Assembly (NCBI GenBank): GCA_035362835.1
Contig: DAOSDY010000003.1
Location: 248,001-312,000, forward strand
From: Melioribacteraceae bacterium
GTDB taxonomy: Bacteria > Bacteroidota > Ignavibacteria > Ignavibacteriales > Melioribacteraceae
DNA length: 64,000 nucleotides
Direction of reading: 5' to 3'
Shown: piece by piece, positions 1-8,012 of the stretch
Numbering within the stretch: the first letter of the stretch is position 1
Layout: each line of letters opens with the position of its first letter
The notes under the pieces: model-generated
What the model was told of the DNA's origin: nothing
The model's database searches: none
What the model saw: the letters and a program-made list of their open reading frames with translations, nothing else
Made by a program: the position numbers and the translations under genes

Positions 1-834
1 CGCGGCAATATGCATAAGACTCGAATCGTTGCTTACAAAAACATTACACCTTTTCATTACAGAAGCACTCTCAAGTATTGAACGTGCTTCAACACTGATT
101 ACAGAAGTGGAGTTTACCCTGCTGCAGATGTCAAGTTTCAAATCTTTTTCTTCAGGACCTCCGAAAATCAGAATTTTCGCCGAATCTCTTTCTATTAATG
201 TCGAAGCCAGTTTGGCAAATTTTTCGGTTTCCCATCTCCGTTTGTCGTGGTTCTTAAGAGTTGAACATCCGGGGTGAAATCCAATGACCAGATCTTTGGG
301 TTCGATTCCTTTGTCATTCAGAAAATTAGCTGCATACTTTTCATCAGATTCTGATATTACTAACCGGAGCGGGGGAATCTGTTCCGGATCCTTTCCGCTT
401 AATTTTCCGCAGAGTTTAAAATTCGTTTCGACATTATGTTGGTTATCATTTTCCGTTATTGTAACATTATTCAGAAATCCAAGGTTTACAAAATTCCTCC
501 GCAGATAATTTACTCCGCATCTTAAAGGAGAACCGATAATCCGGCTTATTAAATTATACTCTCTTCTGTTGGATGGATATACATTGATGGTAATATCGTA
601 TTCGCCCCGGAGCCTTAATACAAAACCGAGCGACTTTAACACGGAGGAATTTATAAAATCGTGATATAATACCCGGTTCACATTATCAAGATTTTCAAAA
701 ATCTCCTTTACACCTTTATACATTGCCAGTACGTCTATGCGGGCAGATGGATAATCCTCCTTCAATTTGTTCAGGGAGGGGGTGAACATTAAAGCATCGC
801 CGATTCCCGATAATGCAATTACAAGAATTTTCAT
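1..834 (-). CDS. Glycosyltransferase family 9 (heptosyltransferase-like), 3' end beyond the left edge
   Basis: The open frame runs from an ATG at 834 to the left edge, 278 codons without a stop, so the C-terminus is missing. I see the GT9 pattern: an N-terminal GIGDALMFTPSL loop at residues 10-21, HPGCSTLKNHDKRRW at 187-201 (the family HPG...K.W motif), a FGGPEE strand at 224-229, and NDSSLMHIAA at 269-278, a variant of the sugar-nucleotide motif NDTGPMHLAAA. Family members transfer ADP-heptose to lipopolysaccharide core on the cytoplasmic face of the inner membrane. The hldD gene at 21.8 kb, which makes the donor, fits this. No Shine-Dalgarno precedes the ATG; instead a terminator-like hairpin ends 11 bases upstream. 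Family is sure; the exact acceptor is not known. Confidence 0.88.
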   Translation of the reverse strand, partial: MKILVIALSGIGDALMFTPSLNKLKEDYPSARIDVLAMYKGVKEIFENLDNVNRVLYHDFINSSVLKSLGFVLRLRGEYDITINVYPSNRREYNLISRIIGSPLRCGVNYLRRNFVNLGFLNNVTITENDNQHNVETNFKLCGKLSGKDPEQIPPLRLVISESDEKYAANFLNDKGIEPKDLVIGFHPGCSTLKNHDKRRWETEKFAKLASTLIERDSAKILIFGGPEEKDLKLDICSRVNSTSVISVEARSILESASVMKRCNVFVSNDSSLMHIAA

Positions 835-844
835 GATTGGCTTA

Positions 845-872
845 TAAAAAAGGGACAGTTAATACTGTCCCT
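845..872 (-). terminator. Intrinsic terminator after the TMEM260-like gene
   Basis: Read on the minus strand, a perfect 9-bp stem (AGGGACAGT / ACTGTCCCT) with a 4-base loop is followed by a run of Ts. It starts 9 bases after the stop of the TMEM260-like gene. The GT9 start codon lies only 11 bases past the T run, leaving no room for a separate promoter, so the hairpin may be a partial terminator or attenuator. Confidence 0.75.
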
Positions 873-880
873 GGTGATAA

Positions 881-3784
881 TTATTTATTTCTAAGTTCCT
901 GACCGGGTATCTCGGAAGTATCCATTCCGGCCTGTTTGCGATACTGTTTTATAAGTTCTTTAATCTGTGGATCATCCGGTACAAGTGATTGCAATCCCAA
1001 AAGCAGATCAATTGCTTCTCTGTACATGCCAAGATTATCGTAGTGAGTTAGCAGAATATCGTAAGGATTATACCAGCTTGAAAAATCTCGCGGATTTCTC
1101 TCGAGAGATCTTTTAGCCGATTCAATTACCTCGGTAGCCAGTTCCTCATATTGTTTACGCGCATTCGCACTGTAGTAAATTTTTGCGACGTCATGTTTTA
1201 TCCTATAATCCATTGTTATAACGTGCCGCGGAATTTTATTTTCCATTTCTTCAAGTGCTTCAATAACCTTGGCATCGCTCTTCTCCTCATATAAATAATA
1301 AAGTGCAAGTCGTATGAACGCGTTCCTGTAATTCTGTACTAATCTTTCATGGTTCTCATCAAAGAAAATCGATTTATCATTGAGCCCTCTGAATAAAAAT
1401 CCCGACTGAAAAGTTTCGCTGATGTCTACGTTTTTCGTCAGAAGGTTTTTTCTTAATACTTCTTCATTTATATATTCAATTGATTTGGCTTTCGACTTTG
1501 CAGGGACAAGGCGTAATGCCATTCCCTCCATCTGAAGATAATCGTCCAGACTTAAGCGGCTGTCGTCCGAGCAGGTAACGGCATAATAGACCGGGCGGTT
1601 CCATTTGCTTTGCATTATTATATCAAGGCAGATAAGATCCTGAGTTCTTATTGCGTTGATGTCGCCGAACTGAACGCTGTTTTTCATAGTCCATTTCAGT
1701 TTACCGGTATTAACAATTGCGGAATCTGTTACGCCGAATTCCTTAATAACATCGGGGGGAACATCTATTTGCATCTCGCGCGGATCCCATCTCATCGGCA
1801 TCATCTGATCAATCTCTTCATCTGTAAACGAAATATCTACTTTCTGCGCGCCATGCGGAGTGGTGTTTTTAAGCTGTTTAATATACCATCCGGTGTTAAG
1901 AAGGCTCAGGTTTGCAATCCGGACGTCGCGGCGTATCCCCTCAACATCCTGAAGATACCATAACGGGAATGTGTCGTTATCGCCGTTTGTAAAAAGGATT
2001 GCATTGGGTGCCACACTCTGAAGAAGGTTGTACGCATAATCCCACGGTACATAATTCCTTGCGCGGTTGTGTTCAAAATAATTTGCGTTAAGCATGTTGA
2101 CCGGTACAGCAATAAATCCTGTTACCATCAAGCCTGCTATCAGCGGATTAATGGATTTTATCTGAGTAAATTTTTCTTTAATAAGTTCAATCATTCCGTT
2201 CATCCCGATCGCAATCCAGATTGAGAATACAAAGAATGCGCCCACGTAGAAATAATCACGTTCCCGCGGTTGAGGCTGCTGCTGGTTCTGGTAAAACGCT
2301 GTAAGGTAACCGAGGAAAATAAACATCACAAGAAATACGGCTCCCATTTTCCAGTCCCTTCTGAAATGATAATACATTCCGAACAATCCTATAAAGAAGG
2401 GTATTCCGAGAAGATCTTTCCAGTCAACCCCGGAATCCTGATACGATGATTCACGACCGACATAATTCCAGAGCAGGTAACGGTTGAACATGTGATTCAT
2501 CTGATAGGTCCATAGGAAATCCAGATCGCTTGAGTAATCAGTGTAGATTTTTAACTGATGAGGCTCATTCGAAAATCTTCTTTTGAATGTAGGGAAATCA
2601 CCGTACTGCTCGCGGTTCAGGTACGATTCCAGTTCGGTAAAAGTCTTAGGGCTGTTCATATTGATAGGCGGTTCCTGATTCGCACGTATAATAATAATTG
2701 CGTACGAGGTCGTTCCTATCAGTGCAAATAGAAAACACTTTAATATCAGGTTGAAAGTCGGTTTGCCTTTGTTGGATGTCCAGATTATTCCCGCAATCAA
2801 ACCGATGAAAATTACTGCCACAATTATCAGATCCAATACTGTATTGTTCTTGCCGAGTGTGGTAATCAGTTTTGGTACATATTTTACTAGACCCGGATAA
2901 ACCGCTACCAGGGCAATACCGCCGATAATAAGGGGAATGTAAAAGGAGTTGCGCTGAAAAATTTTCTTGTACATCGCTCCCATAAAAATCAAACTTATTG
3001 CGGCAAGAATCATAAAAAATCTGGAATCAACCGATTGAAATTGTTCAGGTGAGGGTGGTGCGCTTTCGGTTTGAGATCCCCACATAATCATAGCAATTAC
3101 CAGAACTATTGCGGCGTGAATAAGGAAAATATAACCGGTCTTTTTCAATACTTCTTCGTCAGTTAAGTATTTTCTGAATATTACAACCATCACTACCGGA
3201 ACAATTGCAAGTACTGCCATCAGGTGAACACCGGTCGAAAGTCCGATGAGATATGCAATCAGGATAAGGTATTTTTCATTGTCGGGCTGATCGGCTCTTT
3301 CGTTCCATTGAATCATAAGCCAGATAACAATTGCGATGAAGAAAGTGGAGAAAGCGTATACTTCAGCTTCAACCGCATTAAACCAGAATGTATCGCTGAA
3401 CGCAAGCGATAGGGCTCCTATTGCTGCGGGAATGTAAACAGTTAGAGATTCAAAAATTGTTTCAGCCGTCTTTTTCCTGTATAACTCGATCAGCTTGACT
3501 GCCGTAAGGTATAGAAACATTACCGTGAAGGCACTTGATAAAACAGAAATCATATTAACGCGGAGACCGATATTTTCGGTAAACGGAATCATCGAGAAGA
3601 GGCGGCCTAAAAGAATAAAGAACGGCGTTCCGGGAGGATGCGGCACCTGAAGCAGGTATGATGATGCTATGAACTCACCGCAATCCCAGAAAGAAACGGT
3701 CGGTTGCACCGTCATTAAATAAACAATTAAACTCAATAAGAATACGGCAAACGCAATAATCCGATTTAAAACTTTATTGCTCAT
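881..3784 (-). CDS. TMEM260-like (DUF2723) protein O-mannosyltransferase family membrane protein
   Basis: This 967-residue multi-span membrane protein belongs to the DUF2723 family, whose human member TMEM260 is a protein O-mannosyltransferase. The diagnostic N-terminal loop is present: WDCGEF at residues 33-38 and HPPGTP at 49-54, placed just after the first membrane segment. In GT-C enzymes an acidic residue in this loop is catalytic, here D34 or E37. A long hydrophobic region is followed by a soluble C-terminal part with TPR-like helices over the last 120 residues. By analogy it would use a lipid-linked sugar to glycosylate exported proteins in the periplasm. It follows a small charged ORF by 11 bases and is flanked by GT9 and GT2 genes. 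Family assignment is firm; donor and acceptor in this organism are inference. Confidence 0.85.
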   Translation of the reverse strand: MSNKVLNRIIAFAVFLLSLIVYLMTVQPTVSFWDCGEFIASSYLLQVPHPPGTPFFILLGRLFSMIPFTENIGLRVNMISVLSSAFTVMFLYLTAVKLIELYRKKTAETIFESLTVYIPAAIGALSLAFSDTFWFNAVEAEVYAFSTFFIAIVIWLMIQWNERADQPDNEKYLILIAYLIGLSTGVHLMAVLAIVPVVMVVIFRKYLTDEEVLKKTGYIFLIHAAIVLVIAMIMWGSQTESAPPSPEQFQSVDSRFFMILAAISLIFMGAMYKKIFQRNSFYIPLIIGGIALVAVYPGLVKYVPKLITTLGKNNTVLDLIIVAVIFIGLIAGIIWTSNKGKPTFNLILKCFLFALIGTTSYAIIIIRANQEPPINMNSPKTFTELESYLNREQYGDFPTFKRRFSNEPHQLKIYTDYSSDLDFLWTYQMNHMFNRYLLWNYVGRESSYQDSGVDWKDLLGIPFFIGLFGMYYHFRRDWKMGAVFLVMFIFLGYLTAFYQNQQQPQPRERDYFYVGAFFVFSIWIAIGMNGMIELIKEKFTQIKSINPLIAGLMVTGFIAVPVNMLNANYFEHNRARNYVPWDYAYNLLQSVAPNAILFTNGDNDTFPLWYLQDVEGIRRDVRIANLSLLNTGWYIKQLKNTTPHGAQKVDISFTDEEIDQMMPMRWDPREMQIDVPPDVIKEFGVTDSAIVNTGKLKWTMKNSVQFGDINAIRTQDLICLDIIMQSKWNRPVYYAVTCSDDSRLSLDDYLQMEGMALRLVPAKSKAKSIEYINEEVLRKNLLTKNVDISETFQSGFLFRGLNDKSIFFDENHERLVQNYRNAFIRLALYYLYEEKSDAKVIEALEEMENKIPRHVITMDYRIKHDVAKIYYSANARKQYEELATEVIESAKRSLERNPRDFSSWYNPYDILLTHYDNLGMYREAIDLLLGLQSLVPDDPQIKELIKQYRKQAGMDTSEIPGQELRNK

Positions 3785-3795
3785 TAATTCACCAA

Positions 3796-4050
3796 TTATT
3801 GTTGAATGGAAATATTATCCGACTCTTCTTCGGATGGTTTTTTGAAAAGGAAGTCCAGGTTCTTCTTCTCACGGTTTACATGGTATTTTTCATATAATTC
3901 TATTAACCGCTGCATAGAAAGTTTATCAAGATCCTCGTCGTCTTTGTCCCTCTTAACCAGCATTTTATAGTCGTCAAGTTCTTTGGGATTGAACTTGCGT
4001 TCGTACTTTTTTAATGTTTCAAAATACCTTTTTTGCTCTCGGAGGCCCAT
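3796..4050 (-). CDS. Small highly charged hypothetical protein (84 aa)
   Basis: I do not recognise this protein. It is 84 residues, rich in Lys, Glu and Asp, with no signal peptide or membrane segment and predicted mostly helical. Its stop lies 11 bases before the start of the TMEM260-like gene on the same strand, so the two are very probably co-transcribed. The start is the ATG at 4050 with only a weak Shine-Dalgarno. It could be a small cytosolic partner of the membrane transferase, but nothing in the sequence shows a function. Confidence 0.6.
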   Translation of the reverse strand: MGLREQKRYFETLKKYERKFNPKELDDYKMLVKRDKDDEDLDKLSMQRLIELYEKYHVNREKKNLDFLFKKPSEEESDNISIQQ

Positions 4051-4115
4051 TTTTCAAAGCTGTTATCTTCAAAAATTGCGAGCCAAATTAATCAAAAAAA
4101 CAAAGAATAAAAAAC

Positions 4116-4123
4116 TATATTTG
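4116..4123 (+). promoter_or_regulatory. Candidate Bacteroidetes-type -7 element for the GT2 gene
   Basis: TATATTTG matches the TAnnTTTG -7 consensus exactly and lies 26 bases before the ATG at 4150. No good TTTG -33 box is seen at the usual distance, so this is a partial promoter match. Confidence 0.4.
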
Positions 4124-4149
4124 GGCAATTCGAAATCGGAAAGTTGATT

Positions 4150-4791
4150 ATGATAAATGTTTACAAACATAAAATGCCGATTGTTTCCATTGTTATGCCG
4201 ACCTTCAACAGGAAGGATTATCTTGAAAGATCCATTAATTCAATTTTAGCCCAGACCTTCAAGGATTGGGAACTGATAATTTCAGACGATGGAAGTTCGG
4301 ACGGAACATTCGATATTGCCGATAAATACCTGTGTAAATACGAAAATATCAGATACATCAAACATTCCAACCGTAAATCTCCTCTTGCTACGAACGCGGG
4401 TATTCTCGCATCCTCCGGAAGATACATAACATTTATCGGAAGCGATGATCAGTATAAACCCGATCACATTCAACTGAGAATCGGTTACATGCAGAACAAT
4501 CCTGAAGTTGATATGATCCACAGCGGTGCGGAAATAATCGGTCATCCGTTTGTAAAAGACAAAAACGACCTCACTAAAGAGATTCATATTTCCGAATGTG
4601 TTATAGGGGGTACATTCTTCGGAAAAAGAGAAATTTTTTTCGAACTCGGCGGATTCAAGGACCTCAGCTACAGCGATGACTCCGATTTTTTCGAAAGGGC
4701 TGTTCAGAAATTTAAAGTAAGGAAAGTCGACTGGAATACTTACATCTATTACAGGGATACGCCGGATAGCATCTGTACTACAATTAAGTAG
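4150..4791 (+). CDS. Glycosyltransferase family 2, GT-A fold
   Basis: The 213-residue protein shows the GT2 pattern: PIVSIVMPTFNR at residues 10-21, SDDGSSDGT at 45-53 for nucleotide-sugar binding, and an acidic GSDD motif near residue 98 that fits the metal-binding DxD. It is nearly a bare GT-A domain, with no membrane segments or extra C-terminal module, so it is probably cytosolic. I chose the ATG at 4150 over the upstream TTG at 4144 and the internal ATG at 4174, because GGAAAG lies just upstream and the conserved core starts at residue 10. It is transcribed divergently from the TMEM260-like operon and may help make the glycan used there; the sugar cannot be read from sequence. Confidence 0.85.
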   Translation: MINVYKHKMPIVSIVMPTFNRKDYLERSINSILAQTFKDWELIISDDGSSDGTFDIADKYLCKYENIRYIKHSNRKSPLATNAGILASSGRYITFIGSDDQYKPDHIQLRIGYMQNNPEVDMIHSGAEIIGHPFVKDKNDLTKEIHISECVIGGTFFGKREIFFELGGFKDLSYSDDSDFFERAVQKFKVRKVDWNTYIYYRDTPDSICTTIK

Positions 4792-4792
4792 T

Positions 4793-4820
4793 GCGGGACA
4801 GGAAACTGGTCCGGCCCCGC
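4793..4820. terminator. Hairpin between convergent genes
   Basis: GCGGG at 4793-4797 can pair with CCCGC at 4816-4820, enclosing CAG-GAAA-CTG with a tetraloop. It is followed on the plus strand by an A/T-rich stretch rather than a clean T run. It separates the GT2 gene from the convergent membrane-protein gene and is a moderate terminator candidate. Confidence 0.4.
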
Positions 4821-4828
4821 TTCAAAAT

Positions 4829-5335
4829 TTATTTTTCAGATTTGTAGAAAAGATATAGATAAATTGACAATACTGCTGTTACTACTACCTGCAGATAAAT
4901 TGGAGTAGCAATTAATCCGCCTTCCATTATACCAAATGAAAGCAATCCGAATTTAACCGTGTAGTAAAACACTTTACTTATCAGGATGCTGGCAAACACC
5001 GCACCGAAAGTATTCCTGATGTAATTAAGAAAAAGACCGAAGAGGAATACGTTTAATATCAGTTCTGAACTTATCAATAAGGTCTTGATAACAGAGGGAT
5101 GAGTTGATATGATAAACGAAAAAACAGGTAATGCCAGTGCGATCAGGTAACTGTTCTTTCGTGATGTATGAACAATAGACAGTATAAGCATTATTCTCAT
5201 CGGCTCGAGCATATAAATCGGCAGCGCAAACATATGTGACAATGCCGGTGCAAAGGCGATAAAAAGTATAGCTATCAAATCGAGAAGAACCGATCTTACT
5301 TTAATATTGGAAAGAGATATTGCAGCAACATTCAT
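4829..5335 (-). CDS. Hypothetical integral membrane protein (168 aa)
   Basis: This protein of 168 residues has about five predicted hydrophobic segments joined by short loops and ends in a Lys/Glu tail. The size and layout are reminiscent of ECF-transporter S components, but I see no motif that proves it. The ATG at 5335 has a good Shine-Dalgarno (GAGGATC). It is convergent with the GT2 gene and divergent from the DUF362 gene, so it appears to be a single-gene unit. Confidence 0.65.
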   Translation of the reverse strand: MNVAAISLSNIKVRSVLLDLIAILFIAFAPALSHMFALPIYMLEPMRIMLILSIVHTSRKNSYLIALALPVFSFIISTHPSVIKTLLISSELILNVFLFGLFLNYIRNTFGAVFASILISKVFYYTVKFGLLSFGIMEGGLIATPIYLQVVVTAVLSIYLYLFYKSEK

Positions 5336-5359
5336 AATTGATCCTCATTTCTTATTTCC

Positions 5360-5390
5360 TTGAATGCAATATAATATATTGATAAGTTTT
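5360..5390 (+). promoter_or_regulatory. Candidate promoter for the DUF362-polyferredoxin pair
   Basis: TTG at 5360-5362 and TAAGTTTT at 5383-5390 are separated by exactly 20 bases, as in the TTTG / TAnnTTTG promoters of Bacteroidetes. The -7 element differs from consensus at the last base. The ATG follows 36 bases later. Confidence 0.4.
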
Positions 5391-5426
5391 AGACACAAAA
5401 AATGTAGTGTAAAATAACAGGTAACT

Positions 5427-6347
5427 ATGGATAGAAGAGATTTTTTGAGAACCGCCGGACTCTTAACCGGTGCGGCAACTATTACGCCGGGTATTTATGG
5501 TAAAATGTTCGCACGAAGCAGTTATTCTGTCTCTCAGGCATACGACCTTGTGGCTATAAAAGGTGGAGAGCCGGATGTAATGTTCGATGAGGCTATAAAA
5601 CAATTCGGCGGGATGAAATCATTTGTAAAGAAAAATCAGAAAGTGGTAATTAAACCGAATATCGGCTGGGATGTTATTCCGGAATTAGGCGCCAACACTA
5701 ATCCTAAACTGGTTGCCCGGGTTATTAAGCATTGCTTTGATGCCGGCGCCAAAGATGTCTATGTTTTTGATCATACGTGCGACGACTGGAGAAGATGTTA
5801 TTCCAACAGCGGGATTGAAAATGCAGTGAAAGACGCCAAGGGTACAATGGTACCGGGTAACAGCGAAAGCTACTATCAGGAAGTTTCAATTAAGAACGGT
5901 AAGAAACTAAATAAAGATAAAGTCCATGAACTGATCCTCGACAGCGATGTTTTTATCAACATGCCCATTCTAAAAAATCACAGTTCTACGCGTATTACTA
6001 TTAACATGAAGAATCTGATGGGTGTTGTGTGGGACCGCGGCTACTGGCATCGTAATAACCTTCATCAGTGTATTGCTGACTTCGCTACGTTCCATAAGAA
6101 GCCTGCGTTGAATATTGTAGATGCGTATTATGTAATGATGAAAAACGGTCCGCGAGGAGTTTCGAAAACCGATGTAAGCATTATGAAATCCCAGATTTTA
6201 TCGACCGACATGGTAGCCGCAGATGCGGCCGCTGCAAAACTGTTTGGCCTGGAACCCGAAATTGTTCCGCATATAAAATATGCTGACGAAATGGGAGTCG
6301 GTAAAATGGATTTAAGCTCTCTTCAGATTAAAAGGATCATTTTATAA
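5427..6347 (+). CDS. DUF362 protein with Tat signal
   Basis: The N-terminus MDRRDFLRTAG carries a twin-arginine motif (R3, R4) followed by a short hydrophobic stretch, so the 306-residue protein should be exported folded by the Tat system. The body matches the DUF362 family, with conserved segments such as VVIKPNIGWD, the INMPILKNH region and the MKNLMG motif. DUF362 proteins often accompany iron-sulfur proteins but have no agreed reaction. Here the gene is followed after 53 bases by a membrane polyferredoxin on the same strand, which suggests a shared envelope redox role. There is a weak Shine-Dalgarno (AGGTAAC). Confidence 0.85.
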   Translation: MDRRDFLRTAGLLTGAATITPGIYGKMFARSSYSVSQAYDLVAIKGGEPDVMFDEAIKQFGGMKSFVKKNQKVVIKPNIGWDVIPELGANTNPKLVARVIKHCFDAGAKDVYVFDHTCDDWRRCYSNSGIENAVKDAKGTMVPGNSESYYQEVSIKNGKKLNKDKVHELILDSDVFINMPILKNHSSTRITINMKNLMGVVWDRGYWHRNNLHQCIADFATFHKKPALNIVDAYYVMMKNGPRGVSKTDVSIMKSQILSTDMVAADAAAAKLFGLEPEIVPHIKYADEMGVGKMDLSSLQIKRIIL

Positions 6348-6400
6348 TTCGACAACGGAATTTTTCAGATTATTTTTAACCAGGATTCGGTCGGCTCTAA

Positions 6401-7972
6401 ATGAATACATCTCTACTCCGGAAAATCAGAATTGTTCTTTCAATTGTATTTGTAATTCCGACTACAATTGTCCTTATCGATTTCAGCGGACTTCTTCCGG
6501 AAAATGCCGTTAATGGAATTATTTATTTTCAGTTTGTCCCTTCAATTCTAAAATCAATTTCCGTCTTCTCATTTATAACAACCGGATTTATATTAGTTTT
6601 TATTCTTACAATTATTTTTGGCAGAGTCTACTGTTCCACTATTTGTCCGCTCGGGTTCCTGCAGGATCTTGTTAATTTTATTTCCGGCAGGATCAGTAAA
6701 AAGAAAAAAAGAAGATTTATTTTTAAAAAAGAACAGAAGGCACTTCGCTGGACGCTTTTTGCAATACCGGTAATTCTGTTTCTTTTTGGAAGTTCATTCG
6801 GTATTACACTTCTTGATCCGTATAGTATGTACGGAAGGATCTCCGGGAATTTCTTCAGACCTGTACTCATAAGTTCTAATAATATTGCCGCATCAATTCT
6901 AGAATCATTTAAAATCTACTGGATATTTCCATTCGAAATTCATTCTTTCAATCCGGTTCCGTTCGCAATAACGGGGTCATTCTTCCTTCTGGTACTTTAT
7001 CTCTCTTATTTTAATGGTAGATTATATTGTAATACCGTCTGCCCGGTCGGGACATTTCTCGGATTCATTTCGAGATTTTCATTTTTTAAAGTCCGTATTG
7101 AAAAAGAGGATTGTCTTCAGTGCGGTATCTGTGCGAAGGATTGTAAGGCGAATTGTATTAACAGCGATGAAATGAGCGTTGATATGTCCAGATGCGTGGC
7201 CTGTTTTAATTGCATTCAGTCATGTCCTACCGAAGGAATAAAATATCAGTTTGATCTTCCGGCAGTTCAATCCGGTAAATCATTCGATCAGTCAAAGAGA
7301 AATTTCCTGATTGCTACTGGAGTCTATTTTGCTTCTGTGTCGGAAGTTCTGGGCCAGGTTAAGAAGAAGATTGTTGCAAAAAAGGAGAGTACTGTTCCGG
7401 TGTTCAGGGAACATGCAATTTCACCACCGGGTTCTTTATCGCTTGAGAGATTTAACGGAACCTGTACCGCTTGCCATCTCTGTGTTAGTGCATGTCCTAC
7501 TCAGGTTCTTCAACCGTCGTTTCTGGAATACGGATTCCTTGGAATGCTTCAGCCCCGGCTCGACAATGCGGCCGGATTCTGTAATTTTGAGTGCAAGATT
7601 TGCGGCGATGTATGCCCAACCGGCGCCATTCTTCCGTTATTGCTCAAGGATAAAAAATTAGTCCAGCTTGGCAAGGCCAAATTCATTAAGGAAAACTGCA
7701 TTGTCGAAACAGAGAAAACTGATTGCGGGGCATGTTCAGAGCATTGTCCCACCAAGGCTGTTCATATGATTCCTTATCAGGGGAAACTTTTTATCCCTGA
7801 AGTAAGAGATGAATATTGCATCGGGTGCGGTGCCTGCGAGTATGCGTGTCCGACTAAACCGTATAAGTCGATTTATATTGAAGGGAATCCGGTACATCAG
7901 GTTGCAAAACTTAATCAGGAAAATTTAATCCCGCAGAAAAAAGTTGACTATAAAGAAGAGTTTCCATTTTAA
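6401..7972 (+). CDS. NapH/MauN-like membrane polyferredoxin with extra ferredoxin-rich C-terminus
   Basis: The first 230 residues carry several membrane segments and two CxxxCP motifs (C78-C82 and C210-C214) typical of NapH/MauN/YccM membrane ferredoxins. Two 4Fe-4S motifs follow at residues 238-248 and 265-275. A short hydrophobic segment preceded by KRNFL (299-303) then leads into a second cysteine-rich part with further clusters near 355-365, 394-405, 442-449 and 473-483. The second half resembles NapG/MauM periplasmic ferredoxins, so the 523-residue chain reads as a NapH-like plus NapG-like fusion. It likely moves electrons across the inner membrane for an unidentified partner, perhaps the preceding DUF362 protein. 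No napA or mauA-like gene is in the window. Confidence 0.82.
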   Translation: MNTSLLRKIRIVLSIVFVIPTTIVLIDFSGLLPENAVNGIIYFQFVPSILKSISVFSFITTGFILVFILTIIFGRVYCSTICPLGFLQDLVNFISGRISKKKKRRFIFKKEQKALRWTLFAIPVILFLFGSSFGITLLDPYSMYGRISGNFFRPVLISSNNIAASILESFKIYWIFPFEIHSFNPVPFAITGSFFLLVLYLSYFNGRLYCNTVCPVGTFLGFISRFSFFKVRIEKEDCLQCGICAKDCKANCINSDEMSVDMSRCVACFNCIQSCPTEGIKYQFDLPAVQSGKSFDQSKRNFLIATGVYFASVSEVLGQVKKKIVAKKESTVPVFREHAISPPGSLSLERFNGTCTACHLCVSACPTQVLQPSFLEYGFLGMLQPRLDNAAGFCNFECKICGDVCPTGAILPLLLKDKKLVQLGKAKFIKENCIVETEKTDCGACSEHCPTKAVHMIPYQGKLFIPEVRDEYCIGCGACEYACPTKPYKSIYIEGNPVHQVAKLNQENLIPQKKVDYKEEFPF

Positions 7973-7995
7973 ATCCCTCTTAAAATCCGAGGGTT
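7970..7995. terminator. Hairpin between convergent genes
   Basis: AAATCCCTC pairs with GAGGGTTT across a loop of about nine bases, between the polyferredoxin gene and the convergent DUF1028 gene. There is no strong T run on either strand, so it is a weak bidirectional terminator candidate. Confidence 0.4.
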
Positions 7996-8012
7996 TAAAA
8001 TTCCTCTTATTA

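Noticed and set aside
29..508. Two plus-strand ORFs at the left edge
   Set aside because: Both are antisense to the GT9 gene on the minus strand, which has clear family motifs; they have no recognisable content.
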